This document shows, piece by piece, positions 25,401-32,222 of a stretch of 64,000 bases of DNA. Under the pieces are notes generated by a model, which saw only the letters and a program-made list of their open reading frames with translations, had not been told where the DNA came from and searched no databases. The stretch is from Streptococcus entericus DSM 14446 (GTDB taxonomy: Bacteria > Bacillota > Bacilli > Lactobacillales > Streptococcaceae): assembly GCF_000380025.1 (NCBI RefSeq), contig NZ_KB904156.1:148619-212618 (forward strand), written 5' to 3'. The first letter of the stretch is position 1; the number at the start of each line of letters is the position of its first letter. A program made the translations under genes and the position numbers.

Positions 25401-25878
25401 AACTGATACGCCAGCTAACTCGGTGGACGATGGTTCTGGTTCAGAGGATGCAAGTGAACAAACTGAAACTCCTACTCCAGATTCGTCAGATGGTACTGCT
25501 TTACTTAATGTTGGCATAGCTCAGCGCTTGATGAATGCTGATAGAATAAGGCCATCAGAACATAATCTGACAAGTAGTCTCTCTCTGTCTGGAGAATTTG
25601 CTACAAGAAGTGATGAAAATAGTCAAATATCAGCTGCTTTCCCACAGTCAAGGAACGCAGAAACAGCGCAAGCAATTACTCAAAATCACCAAGCGAGTGA
25701 ACGTGCCAAAAATCCAATAACTACAGAACCTAAGAAAATGAAGAGCGCAAATTCCTCTCCTAAAGCATCAGCAACTCAAGCAGAAACCAGTGATTTTCCC
25801 GCTTTACTCGTTTTAGGTGCTGGCGGTATGCTTGCGGCACTCGGACTACTGAGCGTCAGACGTCGCGGTACAAAGTAG
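19483..25878 (+). CDS. Giant GH20 surface glycosidase with F5/8C, lectin-like and repeat stalk domains
   Basis: 2131 residues from the ATG at 19483 (AAGGAG site upstream). A YSIRK-like signal (YAIRKLAVGTGSVLIGS) is followed by two F5/8-type C carbohydrate-binding modules (about 97-247 and 266-420). Next comes a GH20 catalytic region (about 540-1000) with RGMLLDVARI, LHINDNQW, FDTPGHSAV and the acid/base pair D838-E839 in HLGVDEYW. A LamG-like domain (1045-1225) and a third F5/8C module (1230-1375) follow, then ten 53-residue repeats (1459-2000) and a C-terminal helix with an RRRGTK tail. GH20 enzymes cleave terminal GlcNAc, GalNAc or lacto-N-biose from glycans. The cell-wall LPXTG motif expected before the helix is absent. 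Confidence 0.9.
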   Translation: MKAKHRLFDERQRYAIRKLAVGTGSVLIGSFLLGVNTAFAQEQATSETTTNLGATEPAVAVDEHDQRAEPSLSTSTRLANLEEGEPLVEDLIQHKQRQVTSSGVDLNDLERFSHDYAFDHNPETRYAAPKMKEQGSSATDQQTPQWVQIDLGQKAKLLSGRVDFYRLVYSTDYEVLTASQSDAQEADWRQVVHRTALADHGPADQSDHFTLETPQDLDRHVRIRFNRVNAGAGGYAVSVKDIRLNGYLLANSTTEPEKPAAAIALNRPVTASGVEAGTNTSPEQAFDGDASTRWAGLPMKQSNRPDDTQTPQWLQVDLGADGKLAAVEIDFFRKVYATDYTILTSATGQEGSFRELHRSTNLAASTTAVDLTDRLVFEQPLAVNRYLRFQFNRINHHAGGNSVSVKDIRVNGWLAEDVKEPVDPVAKLEAAHLIVRDGRVMLVGADTDDEYSYEVIGSANQYVVDNQGRLATYRLNDMDVVMVVAARHQTTGELVIPSKMNKTIHIPASHQETVTGTNAKPLLALDIQEFLPGEGILTLDEQSTLYVADGLDKQAALFNKDLQTILGYQLSSAPADQATISFTLTDEYDLKDEGYLMRIGDKVDVFAKDAKAFNYAAVTLAQMLQAQGHLTKGVYRDYPNYAIRGMLLDVARIPMRQDFLEEVSHLFRWYKLNELHLHINDNQWPDGSRSSAEAWAKTEAAHRLESTTFPSLNKSAFKHDRYEGEYDFYRDTYGNPAYSLEEFKKFQAQNGAAGINTLVEFDTPGHSAVYSLYALNNPDQIDYLGQPIHHPNDLEALAINEQVYPEETARAKRFVRELLNSYLDAGIFTYDHIHLGVDEYWQKNGNKEAFRTYLNELNELAKEHGKTLRTWGALSIFQGNTPVSKDIIFDEWAQYESVSVDRINEGFRVVNVPQPFTYVTPGRNHKDIINEQYVFDHWKPYVFNLDVASHQRQALEGEPLLLGAKGAMWGDEHAEGIEESDLYYRLEKSLAMIGFKTWNGKSTRSFLDYQKALEATRLHNNYLPYQTKTEVLLNIDATYAQDNQVSDLSTNGLGIRSEGRTAIVELDGEKWLKFDGDNHLVTDVQTLGLPYTLEMTFKPTNVDKGSLLLSEDGALFLNAKGRTQAGEVAEGFNLNRYFYSQHIAPKLESGKVYKLTLTGTREVLNVYLNDERIASFSHTEGLPLGTRGNFRTSFNLPIKEIGKGFEGYIKTIKVYNRTQEATEVGNEHLERVNVALHKPVYDYRHQSAFWNQHIKPYHRGRLTDGDTDGPEGRWQSSNHDHDYFIVDLGEQTDFDAVQVVFDASRAATAFNIAVSDDMTNFRDVKQVTQNTTAMVTLDLGPQKARYVKFASVARKPGTNEVGIKEFRVYQPRTVDKSALAQLLATKEIAIENDTWLYAANVLANKFATAQDVSDALALVEKLKDRTAEDDASTLAPETPEDPGKQDETPVPDSSDGADTPDVSAPTSPEDSSNSGAGSGSAGESTDTPANSVDNGSGSEGSGEQVENPAPDSSDDADTPDVSAPTSPEDSSDSGAGSDSASESADTPANSVDNGSDSEDPGKQVETPAPDTPDMSAPTSPEDSSESGAGLDGTGESTDTPANSVDNGSGSEGSGEQTETPAPDTPDVSAPTSPEDSSDSGTDSGSTGESTDAPADSVDNGSDLEDAGKQTETPTLDTPDVSAPTLPEDSSDSGTGLDSTGESIDTPANSVDNGSGSEGTGEQAETPALDTPDVSAPGSPEDSSDSGAGLDGTGESIDTPASSADNGSGSEDASEQTETPTPDTPDMSAPTSPEDSSDSGTDSGSAGESTDAPADSVDNGSDSEGSGEQTETPTPDTPDMSAPTSPEDSSESGTGSSSAGESTDTPANSMDDGSGSDGSVPSKPTVQTDPSGGADTPDVSAPTSPEDSSNSGADSGSAGESVDTPANSVDNGSGSEDASEQTETPTPDTPDMSAPTSPEDSSDSGTDSGSAGEPTDTPANSVDDGSGSEDASEQTETPTPDSSDGTALLNVGIAQRLMNADRIRPSEHNLTSSLSLSGEFATRSDENSQISAAFPQSRNAETAQAITQNHQASERAKNPITTEPKKMKSANSSPKASATQAETSDFPALLVLGAGGMLAALGLLSVRRRGTK
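23857..25482 (+). repeat. Ten tandem 159-bp repeats encoding an acidic Ser/Asp/Pro/Thr stalk
   Basis: Each unit encodes about 53 residues built on TPDVSAPTSPEDSSDSG, then GESTDTPANSVDNGS, then a variable EGSGEQTETPAPD tail. Units 1 and 8 carry six extra residues. Copies are imperfect, with recurrent substitutions such as V/M after TPD and N/S/D variants. The stalk is strongly acidic, without cysteine or aromatic residues, and is suited to spanning the wall and to copy-number change by recombination. Confidence 0.93.
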
Positions 25879-25932
25879 GTAAGAAATATCAAGGATGACT
25901 TGCACCGTTGCCTAGTGCAGACTAAAGAACAA

Positions 25933-25964
25933 AACACCCTTCAGCCTTATTGCTGAGGGGTGTT
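25933..25964. terminator. Terminator between GH20 gene and exoA
   Basis: AACACCCTTCAGC/GCTGAGGGGTGTT forms a 13-bp stem with one G-T pair. The T-rich tract lies on the minus-strand side, so it principally ends exoA transcription but may also serve the GH20 gene. Confidence 0.7.
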
Positions 25965-25979
25965 GATGGTGCTGCTACT

Positions 25980-26807
25980 TTACCAGTTAATCTCCATGAC
26001 AATTGGGGTGTGGTCTTGGCGAGTACCAGAGTCAATCATATCAGACTTGGTGACCTTGCCAGCGATGCGGTCGCTGACAAGCCAGTAGTCGATTCTCCAG
26101 CCTGTGTTGTTGATTTTGCTGGTGCGGCTGCGCTGTGCCCACCAGGTGTAGGCGCCTGTCACATCGCCGTGCAGGTGGCGGAAGGTATCTGTGAAACCTG
26201 TTGCCAGCAGATTGGTAAAGCCAGCACGCTCTTCATCAGTAAAGCCGGGTGACTGGCGGTTGCTGGCGGGGTTGGCAAGGTCGATTTCCTTGTGGGCAAC
26301 ATTGTAATCCCCTGTGGCAAGGACGGGTTTGATAGCATCCAGCTTAGCGAGGTAGTCAGCGTATCTTTCGTCCCAGATTTGGCGGTCAGCGAGACGTTTG
26401 AGACCATCGCCAGCATTTGGGGTGTAGACTTGCGTGACAAAACAGTCATCAAATTCAAGGGTGATGATGCGCCCTTCGCTGTCCATGGTGGTTGGTGAGC
26501 CGATTTCAGGGAAAGTAACGATTGGGCTCAGCGACTTGCGGTAGAGAAACATGGTCCCTGCGTACCCCTTACGAGCTGGTTCACAAGAAGACCGCCAGAC
26601 GATAGCGTGGTCTGGGAAGTAGCTTTCTAAAATGTCCAAGTGTTTTTTGGTCGGTCCCTTGTCGGATAATTTGGTCTCCTGAATAGCGATGATATCAGCA
26701 TTTTCAGCGACGAGCGTGTCTATCACCGCCCGAGACAGCAGAGCCCGTGGGCTGTCAGATGTCAGAGCAGCGTTTAAGGAATCAATGTTCCAAGAAATCA
26801 GTTTCAT
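25980..26807 (-). CDS. exoA: Exodeoxyribonuclease III family AP endonuclease
   Basis: 275 residues. It incises DNA at abasic sites and trims 3' ends in base excision repair. The metal-dependent EEP fold is clear: WNIDSLNA, IIAIQETKLSD (catalytic Glu), QVYTPNAGDG, ATGDYNVAHKEID (Asp/Asn pair), WRIDYWLVSD and the terminal DHTPIVME with the catalytic Asp-His. Length matches streptococcal ExoA. It is monocistronic on the minus strand and convergent with the surface glycosidase gene. Confidence 0.95.
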   Translation of the reverse strand: MKLISWNIDSLNAALTSDSPRALLSRAVIDTLVAENADIIAIQETKLSDKGPTKKHLDILESYFPDHAIVWRSSCEPARKGYAGTMFLYRKSLSPIVTFPEIGSPTTMDSEGRIITLEFDDCFVTQVYTPNAGDGLKRLADRQIWDERYADYLAKLDAIKPVLATGDYNVAHKEIDLANPASNRQSPGFTDEERAGFTNLLATGFTDTFRHLHGDVTGAYTWWAQRSRTSKINNTGWRIDYWLVSDRIAGKVTKSDMIDSGTRQDHTPIVMEINW

Positions 26808-27163
26808 GAAATGTCCTTTTCTAAATTAGAAGTTCCTTTCCATTATATCAGAAAATACGGTTCTTTCCGCAAAGTAAGTTTTAGAAAGCGACAAACCGCT
26901 GAAAAAAGTGGCTATTTGACAGGTACACATTAGCTTTTGAAAACGACAGTCTAGATTAGAATAGGGCATAAATTATAGCTCTAGATCTATTCGGAGTGAT
27001 GTAATAATAAAAAAGTAGGAGACCGCTGTTTAATTAGTTATTATGGTTAAGCGTTAGGACAACATAAAACATTTCCTCCCCACTTGTCCCAGCGGATAGT
27101 AAAATTCTCTCTTTGCTCAGCTATTATGGTAAAATAAAATGAACACAATAAAGAGGAGGTCGT
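26808..27163. other. Intergenic region, 356 bp
   Basis: It holds the exoA upstream region on one side and the hemolysin-III promoter region on the other (TATGGTAAAATAAAATG and a GAGGAGG ribosome site just before 27164). Several short A/T-rich tracts are present. I see no open frame with a ribosome site, no strong dyad and no recognised RNA. Confidence 0.5.
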
Positions 27164-27802
27164 ATGAATTTATCGCAACGCCTGACGTTCGGTGAGGAGC
27201 TGGCTAATGCTATTAGCCATGGTGTCATGTTTTTACTGCTTTTGGGCTTATCGCCTTGGATGGCCGTTCATACCTACCTCAAAGGAGGCGTCACCTTAGC
27301 TTTTGGTGCCAGTGTTTTTATCGTTGCTCTCAGCCTCATGTTTCTCTCCTCGACCCTCTACCACAGCATGGCCTATGACTCGCCACACAAACGAGTTTTC
27401 CGCATCCTCGATCATTCCAGCATTTTTATCGCCATTGCGGGCTCCTACACCCCAGTCCTTTTGATGGCTTTGGAGAAATGGCAGAGCTGGCTCATGGTGG
27501 GGTTGCAGTGGTTTTTGGTCATCGGTGGGATTTTGTATAAGGTGCTAGGCAAAAATCGCATTCCAAAACTCAGCCTTATCATTTATTTGGTCATGGGCTG
27601 GCAAGCAGTCTTCTTTCTACCTCAGATTATCCGTGCAACTAACGCAGTCTTTCTCAGCTTGATCGTCGCAGGTGGCCTGATGTACACGATAGGGGCGTAT
27701 TTTTACAGTAAGAAAAATATGCCCTACCATCATCTGATTTGGCACCTCTTTATTAACGCCGCCTCTATCTGCCATATCATTGCTATTGTGGGCTACCTAT
27801 AA
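27164..27802 (+). CDS. Hemolysin III/PAQR family membrane protein (TrhA-like)
   Basis: 212 residues with seven predicted membrane helices. The conserved family residues are visible: ELANAISHG, SSTLYHS, ILDHSSIFIAIAGSYTP and the C-terminal HLIWHLFINAASICH with its histidines, which bind a metal in the related adiponectin receptors. Bacterial members (YqfA/TrhA) influence membrane lipid composition; the original hemolysin label is historical. A small membrane peptide gene follows by 22 bp and may be co-transcribed. Confidence 0.9.
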   Translation: MNLSQRLTFGEELANAISHGVMFLLLLGLSPWMAVHTYLKGGVTLAFGASVFIVALSLMFLSSTLYHSMAYDSPHKRVFRILDHSSIFIAIAGSYTPVLLMALEKWQSWLMVGLQWFLVIGGILYKVLGKNRIPKLSLIIYLVMGWQAVFFLPQIIRATNAVFLSLIVAGGLMYTIGAYFYSKKNMPYHHLIWHLFINAASICHIIAIVGYL

Positions 27803-27824
27803 ACTCATGTGAAAGGATGATAAT

Positions 27825-27935
27825 GTGAAAAAACGAGTTCTATTGCTAACGTTACTTTGCCTTTTTTGCTACCTCAGCTTGCGCCTTTTTCCATCACTAG
27901 AAGAAGCTTTACACGACTTTTTGGGTTGGTACTGA
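27825..27935 (+). CDS. Candidate 36-residue single-pass membrane peptide
   Basis: A GTG start seven bases after AAAGGATG opens a frame of 36 codons: KKRVLLLTLL at the start, a hydrophobic helix with two cysteines, then an amphipathic acidic tail ending LHDFLGWY. A terminator-like hairpin begins 17 bp after the stop. The good ribosome site, the clean Lys/Arg plus helix topology and the position directly behind the hemolysin-III gene support expression. No family is recognised. Confidence 0.5.
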   Translation: MKKRVLLLTLLCLFCYLSLRLFPSLEEALHDFLGWY

Positions 27936-27952
27936 CGACTTGGTGGCAATGT

Positions 27953-27985
27953 AGCCCTTCGGGAGTAATCCAGAGGGCTTTTTAC
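27953..27985 (+). terminator. Hairpin terminator after hemolysin-III operon
   Basis: AGCCCT pairs with AGGGCT around a 15-base loop containing TTCGGGAG and is followed by TTTTTA. Between this hairpin and ctsR (28245) I see only A/T-rich intergenic sequence and the ctsR promoter. Confidence 0.6.
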
Positions 27986-28171
27986 GTGTTCTAAACGCAG
28001 TCGGTATTTTTTAGGAAGCCCTTGTCCAAAGGTCGTAAACTCATCTTGTCTATCGAAAATTTATTACTCCATTCGTGTGCTAAAATAGACTAAAGTGGTT
28101 TCGATAGCAGTTGAAAAGCCTTATCTGGTGCAGTTAGTGCTTGTGGTGGCGCAAATCAATCATTCTATGGT

Positions 28172-28194
28172 ATAATGGTCAAAGATAGTCAGAT
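28172..28194 (+). promoter_or_regulatory. ctsR: ctsR-clpC promoter with CtsR operator
   Basis: TATAAT (28172-28177) abuts GGTCAAAGATAGTCAGA (28178-28194). This matches the tandem heptad CtsR operator (RGTCAAANANRGTCAAA) except at one position of the second heptad. No good -35 is seen at standard spacing. The operator overlaps the start region, which fits heat-inducible autorepression. Confidence 0.85.
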
Positions 28195-28244
28195 GAAATC
28201 AATCCTTATATGAAGTGCTAGATTTCCAAAGAAAGGGAGTTGAC

Positions 28245-28700
28245 ATGCCACTAAAAAACACATCGGATCATATTGAAGAATACATAAAAGAAATTTTAGA
28301 GAGAACAGGAATGGCTGAAATCAAGCGTTCCCATATAGCGGATACCTTCCGCGTGGTGCCTAGTCAGATCAACTATGTCCTTAAAACACGCTTTACGGAG
28401 AGTCGAGGGTACTTGGTCGAAAGTAAGCGAGGCGGCGGAGGTTATATTCGGATTGCGCGGCTGACCTTCTCAGACCAGCACCATTTGCTCTGCAATTTAA
28501 TGGAAAGCATCGGAGACCAGCTCAGTGAGCAGATTTTTGCTGAGTTGTTGGACTATTTAAGTGATGAAAACCTCATCACACGACGAGAAGGCCAGCTTGT
28601 TCTCAGTTTAGCAACAGACGACCTGTTAGGTACTGAAGGACCACGTCTACGCGCAGAAATGTTGCGCCGTCTGCTCCAACGCTTAGATAGAAAAGGATAG
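28245..28700 (+). CDS. ctsR: Class III heat-shock repressor CtsR
   Basis: 151 residues from the ATG at 28245, five bases after AAAGGGAG. The winged helix-turn-helix (AEIKRSHIADTFRVVPSQINYVL) and the glycine-rich thermosensing wing (ESKRGGGGYIRI) are exact family signatures. A C-terminal helical domain follows, which is the contact site for McsB/Clp regulation in other Firmicutes. It represses clp genes at low temperature. clpC starts three bases after its stop, and its own operator precedes it. Confidence 0.96.
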   Translation: MPLKNTSDHIEEYIKEILERTGMAEIKRSHIADTFRVVPSQINYVLKTRFTESRGYLVESKRGGGGYIRIARLTFSDQHHLLCNLMESIGDQLSEQIFAELLDYLSDENLITRREGQLVLSLATDDLLGTEGPRLRAEMLRRLLQRLDRKG

Positions 28701-28703
28701 GTT

Positions 28704-31148
28704 ATGGATTACTCATTAAAATTAAAGGAAATTCTTGATTTTGCCCAATATCAGGCAACACGGTATAAGAGCCAGTCTATTGAAAGTTGGCATTTATTGT
28801 TAGCCATGGTGGTGATTCCTGATTCTGTGGCAAGTTTAGCGTTCGCAGAATTTGACGACGTTGTTTCCTATAAGGAATTTGAAGCCGTGGCTCTACATGT
28901 TTTAGAGAAACAACCTGAATTGAGACGCCCCAAAAGTGCCAAACGCCTATTGCCCTTATCCAAAGGCAGTCGCCTTCTTTTTCAAGATGCGGAACAAATT
29001 GCTACCTTGGTTAATGATAAGGAAATCGGTAGCCAGCACTTGCTATTTGCTATGTTGCTTAACAAAGACCTCTTGCCCTACCAAATTTTAGAGGCTGTTG
29101 GCTTTGTTTCTGGAAATAGCAAGACATCTGGTTTACGCTTGTCAGCCCTTAGAAATGTTTTAGCAGGTCATTCTGGACTGACGAAAGACCAAGTGAAAGA
29201 GATTTACGACCTCAAGCATGGGCGTAAAGCTAAGATGAGCCAGTTTCATATGATGGGCGGAGCCATGACAACTCCTGTCGGGGATTTGGAAGATTACACC
29301 CGAGATTTGACTGAGGAGGTTAGGCGTGGGAACCTTGACCCAATCATCGGTCGTGATGAGGAAATCACTCGAATGATTAAGGTGCTGAGCAGAAAGACCA
29401 AAAATAATCCTGTTTTGGTGGGAGAAGCAGGTGTCGGAAAGACAGCTCTTGCTTACGGTTTAGCGCAGCGGATTGTCCACGGAGAAGTACCTTATGAGCT
29501 ACTGGGTAAACGTGTGCTGGAGCTTGATATGATGAGTGTTATTGCTGGCACTCGTTTTCGTGGTGATTTTGAGGAGCGAATGGAAAAAATCATTGAGGAG
29601 ATTGAGACAGCAGGCGATATTATTCTCTTCATTGATGAGCTGCATACCATTATGGGGTCAGGTTCAGGCATTGACAGCACACTTGATACCGCTAACATTC
29701 TGAAACCTGCTCTATCTCGTGGCACTCTGCATTTGGTTGGGGCAACGACACTCAATGAGTATCAAAAACACATTGAAAAGGATGCCGCTATTGCACGCCG
29801 TTTTGCGAAAATTATTGTTGATGAGCCTAGTTTGGCTGATAGCTTGGCTATTCTCAAAGGCATCCGTGAGAGTTATGAGCGCTATCACCGTGTAACAATC
29901 AGTGATGAAGCTTTGGAGACTGCTGTGAAATATGCGAAGCGGTATTTAACCAGCAAGCAGCTCCCTGATTCAGCCATTGATTTGTTAGATGAAGCGAGTG
30001 CTATGGTGCAGCAGATGGTCAAACAAGAGGAACAGCCCCTTTTGTCTGTGGCTGATGAAGCCCTTATAGCAGGTGACTTTAGGCAGTTGAAGGCAGCCTT
30101 AGCTGAGGTCAAAGAGCCAGTACGGCCTACTCAGGTCACAAAAGAAGATATTCTGCTGACCCTCAGCAAACTCTCTGGGATCCCTGTTAGCAAGATGACA
30201 CAGGCGGATAGCCAGAAATACTTGCAGTTAGAGCAAGAGTTGCATAAGCGCGTAATCGGTCAAGATGAAGCCGTATCAGCGATCAGCCGTGCTATCCGTC
30301 GCAATCAGTCAGGGATTAGGCTTGGCAAACGCCCGATTGGCTCCTTTATGTTCCTCGGTCCAACTGGTGTCGGCAAGACTGAGCTTGCCAAGGCCTTGGC
30401 TGAAGTTCTGTTTGATGATGAGCAGGCTCTGATTCGTTTTGACATGAGCGAGTACATGGAGAAATTTGCAGCTAGTCGCCTAAACGGTGCGCCTCCTGGC
30501 TACGTCGGTTATGATGAAGGCGGTGAATTGACTGAAAAGGTACGCAACAAGCCCTATGCTGTCCTTCTCTTTGACGAAATTGAAAAAGCACACCCAGATG
30601 TGTTCAACATGTTCCTACAGATTTTGGATGATGGTCAGCTGACCGATACTAAAGGACGAAAAGTTGATTTTTCAAATACCTTAATCATTATGACCTCAAA
30701 CCTCGGAGCGACAGCTTTGCGTGACGATAAGACAGTTGGTTTTGGGGCAAAATCAATGGCACATAACCATCACGCCATGGCACAGCGGATTGCTGAAGAA
30801 GTGAAAAAAGCTTATCGCCCAGAATTTCTTAATCGGATTGATGAGCAACTGGTCTTCCACAGCTTAACCGAAGATGATATGCAAGCCATCGTCAAGATTA
30901 TGGTAAAACCACTCGTTAACCATCTGGCAGAACAGGGGATAACACTCAAAATCCAAAAATCAGCCCTATCGCACTTGGCGGCTGCGGGTTATGATGCCAC
31001 ATTGGGTGCTCGTCCCTTGCGCCGAACCTTGCAAACCAAGGTGGAGGACAAGTTGGCAGAACTCCTCTTGTCAGGTGACCTAGTTGCAGGCAATACGCTC
31101 AAAATTAGCTACACAAACGAGAAACTAAAATTTATAGTGACGGCATAA
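28704..31148 (+). CDS. clpC: Clp protease ATP-binding subunit ClpC
   Basis: 814 residues. The N-terminal Clp_N double repeat occupies 1-145. The first AAA+ module has Walker A GEAGVGKT and LFIDELHTI, the short middle domain lies at about 420-470, and the second AAA+ module has GPTGVGKTE and LLFDEIEKAHPDVFN. A C-terminal D2-small domain ends in GARPLRRTLQ. It unfolds proteins for ClpP and controls stress tolerance and competence. It is the second gene of the ctsR operon and is ended by a strong terminator. Confidence 0.96.
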   Translation: MDYSLKLKEILDFAQYQATRYKSQSIESWHLLLAMVVIPDSVASLAFAEFDDVVSYKEFEAVALHVLEKQPELRRPKSAKRLLPLSKGSRLLFQDAEQIATLVNDKEIGSQHLLFAMLLNKDLLPYQILEAVGFVSGNSKTSGLRLSALRNVLAGHSGLTKDQVKEIYDLKHGRKAKMSQFHMMGGAMTTPVGDLEDYTRDLTEEVRRGNLDPIIGRDEEITRMIKVLSRKTKNNPVLVGEAGVGKTALAYGLAQRIVHGEVPYELLGKRVLELDMMSVIAGTRFRGDFEERMEKIIEEIETAGDIILFIDELHTIMGSGSGIDSTLDTANILKPALSRGTLHLVGATTLNEYQKHIEKDAAIARRFAKIIVDEPSLADSLAILKGIRESYERYHRVTISDEALETAVKYAKRYLTSKQLPDSAIDLLDEASAMVQQMVKQEEQPLLSVADEALIAGDFRQLKAALAEVKEPVRPTQVTKEDILLTLSKLSGIPVSKMTQADSQKYLQLEQELHKRVIGQDEAVSAISRAIRRNQSGIRLGKRPIGSFMFLGPTGVGKTELAKALAEVLFDDEQALIRFDMSEYMEKFAASRLNGAPPGYVGYDEGGELTEKVRNKPYAVLLFDEIEKAHPDVFNMFLQILDDGQLTDTKGRKVDFSNTLIIMTSNLGATALRDDKTVGFGAKSMAHNHHAMAQRIAEEVKKAYRPEFLNRIDEQLVFHSLTEDDMQAIVKIMVKPLVNHLAEQGITLKIQKSALSHLAAAGYDATLGARPLRRTLQTKVEDKLAELLLSGDLVAGNTLKISYTNEKLKFIVTA

Positions 31149-31152
31149 AAAG

Positions 31153-31190
31153 AGAACAGCTACTTATTATACAGGTAGCTGTTCTTTTTT
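31153..31190 (+). terminator. ctsR-clpC terminator
   Basis: The 11-bp perfect stem AGAACAGCTAC/GTAGCTGTTCT is followed by TTTTT. Confidence 0.9.
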
Positions 31191-31290
31191 GATTGCCGTG
31201 ATGAGTTGTTGGTGTCATGAAGGCCATTAAGGTTTCTTTAAGACGATTGCCTTACAATGACAATACAAAAACATAAAACGGAGGAACATC

Positions 31291-32127
31291 ATGAAAAAAC
31301 TATTGAGCATTTTTTTGCTGCTGATTGTTGGTCTTGGGCTGGTCTATGAAGCATTTATTGTTATCAGTATTGGGTTAAACGGGTCGCAGATTGTTCAACT
31401 CCTTAGCGCATGGGGGATTCTATTCATTGCCTATGCCCTGCCTTTGATAGTTTTGGCAAGGCATTATTTGAAAAAACATCATCAGCTCGCTTGGATTTTG
31501 CCGATTGCTATCTTAGTAGGTGCAGGAGCAATTGGTCCCCTGTCAGGATTACTCAATTTTCAATTGATTGCGGTGCTTAAGCAGCTTTTAGGCAACAATG
31601 CCGTATTAGATGCTTGGGCAGCAAGTATTGCTCCGCCAATTGTTGAAGAAACGCTGAAAATGGGCGTAGCCCTGCTTGTTATTGTCCTGTTTTCGTTGCG
31701 CCATCGGGTGTCGTGGTTGGTAACAGGCTTGGGCGTTGGACTCGGTTTCCAACTGTTAGAGGACCATACTTATTTTATGGGAACTTTTGTGGAACAATCA
31801 GGTTCACCAATCAGTCAGGCAATCTCCCGTCTGGATATGGCTTACGCTTCTCACTGGTTGTTAACTGCTGTGATGACTTTGGGTGTGGCTACATTGATTT
31901 TTGACAAAGCTTCTCGGCGTTCGGTTCTGCCTTATCTGTGGGTCATCGGTCCAAGCTTGCTCCATGCTTTTGGAAATAATCCATTTACAGACGAGCATAA
32001 ATGGTTACTAGTCATCTTTGTTCTTCTAGGTTGGGCATTGTTGTGGACAACGCGAAAACAAGCTGAGGGGTGGAAAAGTAGTCTTTCTCCGAAAAAGCAA
32101 AGCCCATCATTTTTTGGTCTCTTCTAA
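31291..32127 (+). CDS. PrsW family intramembrane metalloprotease
   Basis: 278 residues with about eight membrane helices. The PrsW motifs are present in order: EETLK (EExxK), GLGFQLLEDHTYF (compare GFxxxExxxY), ASHWLLTAVMTLG and LLHAFGNN, which supply the conserved glutamates and histidines. PrsW of Bacillus performs site-1 cleavage of an anti-sigma factor; streptococci lack that target, so the substrate here is unknown. The gene stands alone, with AACGGAGG ahead of the start, and is convergent with dusB. Confidence 0.88.
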   Translation: MKKLLSIFLLLIVGLGLVYEAFIVISIGLNGSQIVQLLSAWGILFIAYALPLIVLARHYLKKHHQLAWILPIAILVGAGAIGPLSGLLNFQLIAVLKQLLGNNAVLDAWAASIAPPIVEETLKMGVALLVIVLFSLRHRVSWLVTGLGVGLGFQLLEDHTYFMGTFVEQSGSPISQAISRLDMAYASHWLLTAVMTLGVATLIFDKASRRSVLPYLWVIGPSLLHAFGNNPFTDEHKWLLVIFVLLGWALLWTTRKQAEGWKSSLSPKKQSPSFFGLF

Positions 32128-32158
32128 GGCCATAGGAACAATAATTTGTGAATAATCA

Positions 32159-32190
32159 AAAAAGGCTGATGTCAATGTCAGCCTCTTTTA
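32159..32190. terminator. Terminator between prsW-like gene and dusB
   Basis: AGGCTGA/TCAGCCT around an eight-base loop, flanked by AAAAA on the left and CTTTTA on the right; it probably works in both directions. Confidence 0.75.
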
Positions 32191-32222
32191 GTGTTCAAAT
32201 CTTGTTGGTTAAGCCAGTGACA

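Noticed and set aside
24740-25519. 259-codon plus-strand frame within the repeat stalk
   Set aside because: Same cause as above: an out-of-frame reading of the 159-bp repeats with repetitive NQLIRQLTR-like segments.
26808-27163. Small RNA between exoA and the hemolysin-III gene
   Set aside because: No promoter-terminator pair or strong dyads could be found.
28704-31148. ClpE rather than ClpC
   Set aside because: The N-terminus has the Clp_N double repeat and lacks the ClpE zinc finger.
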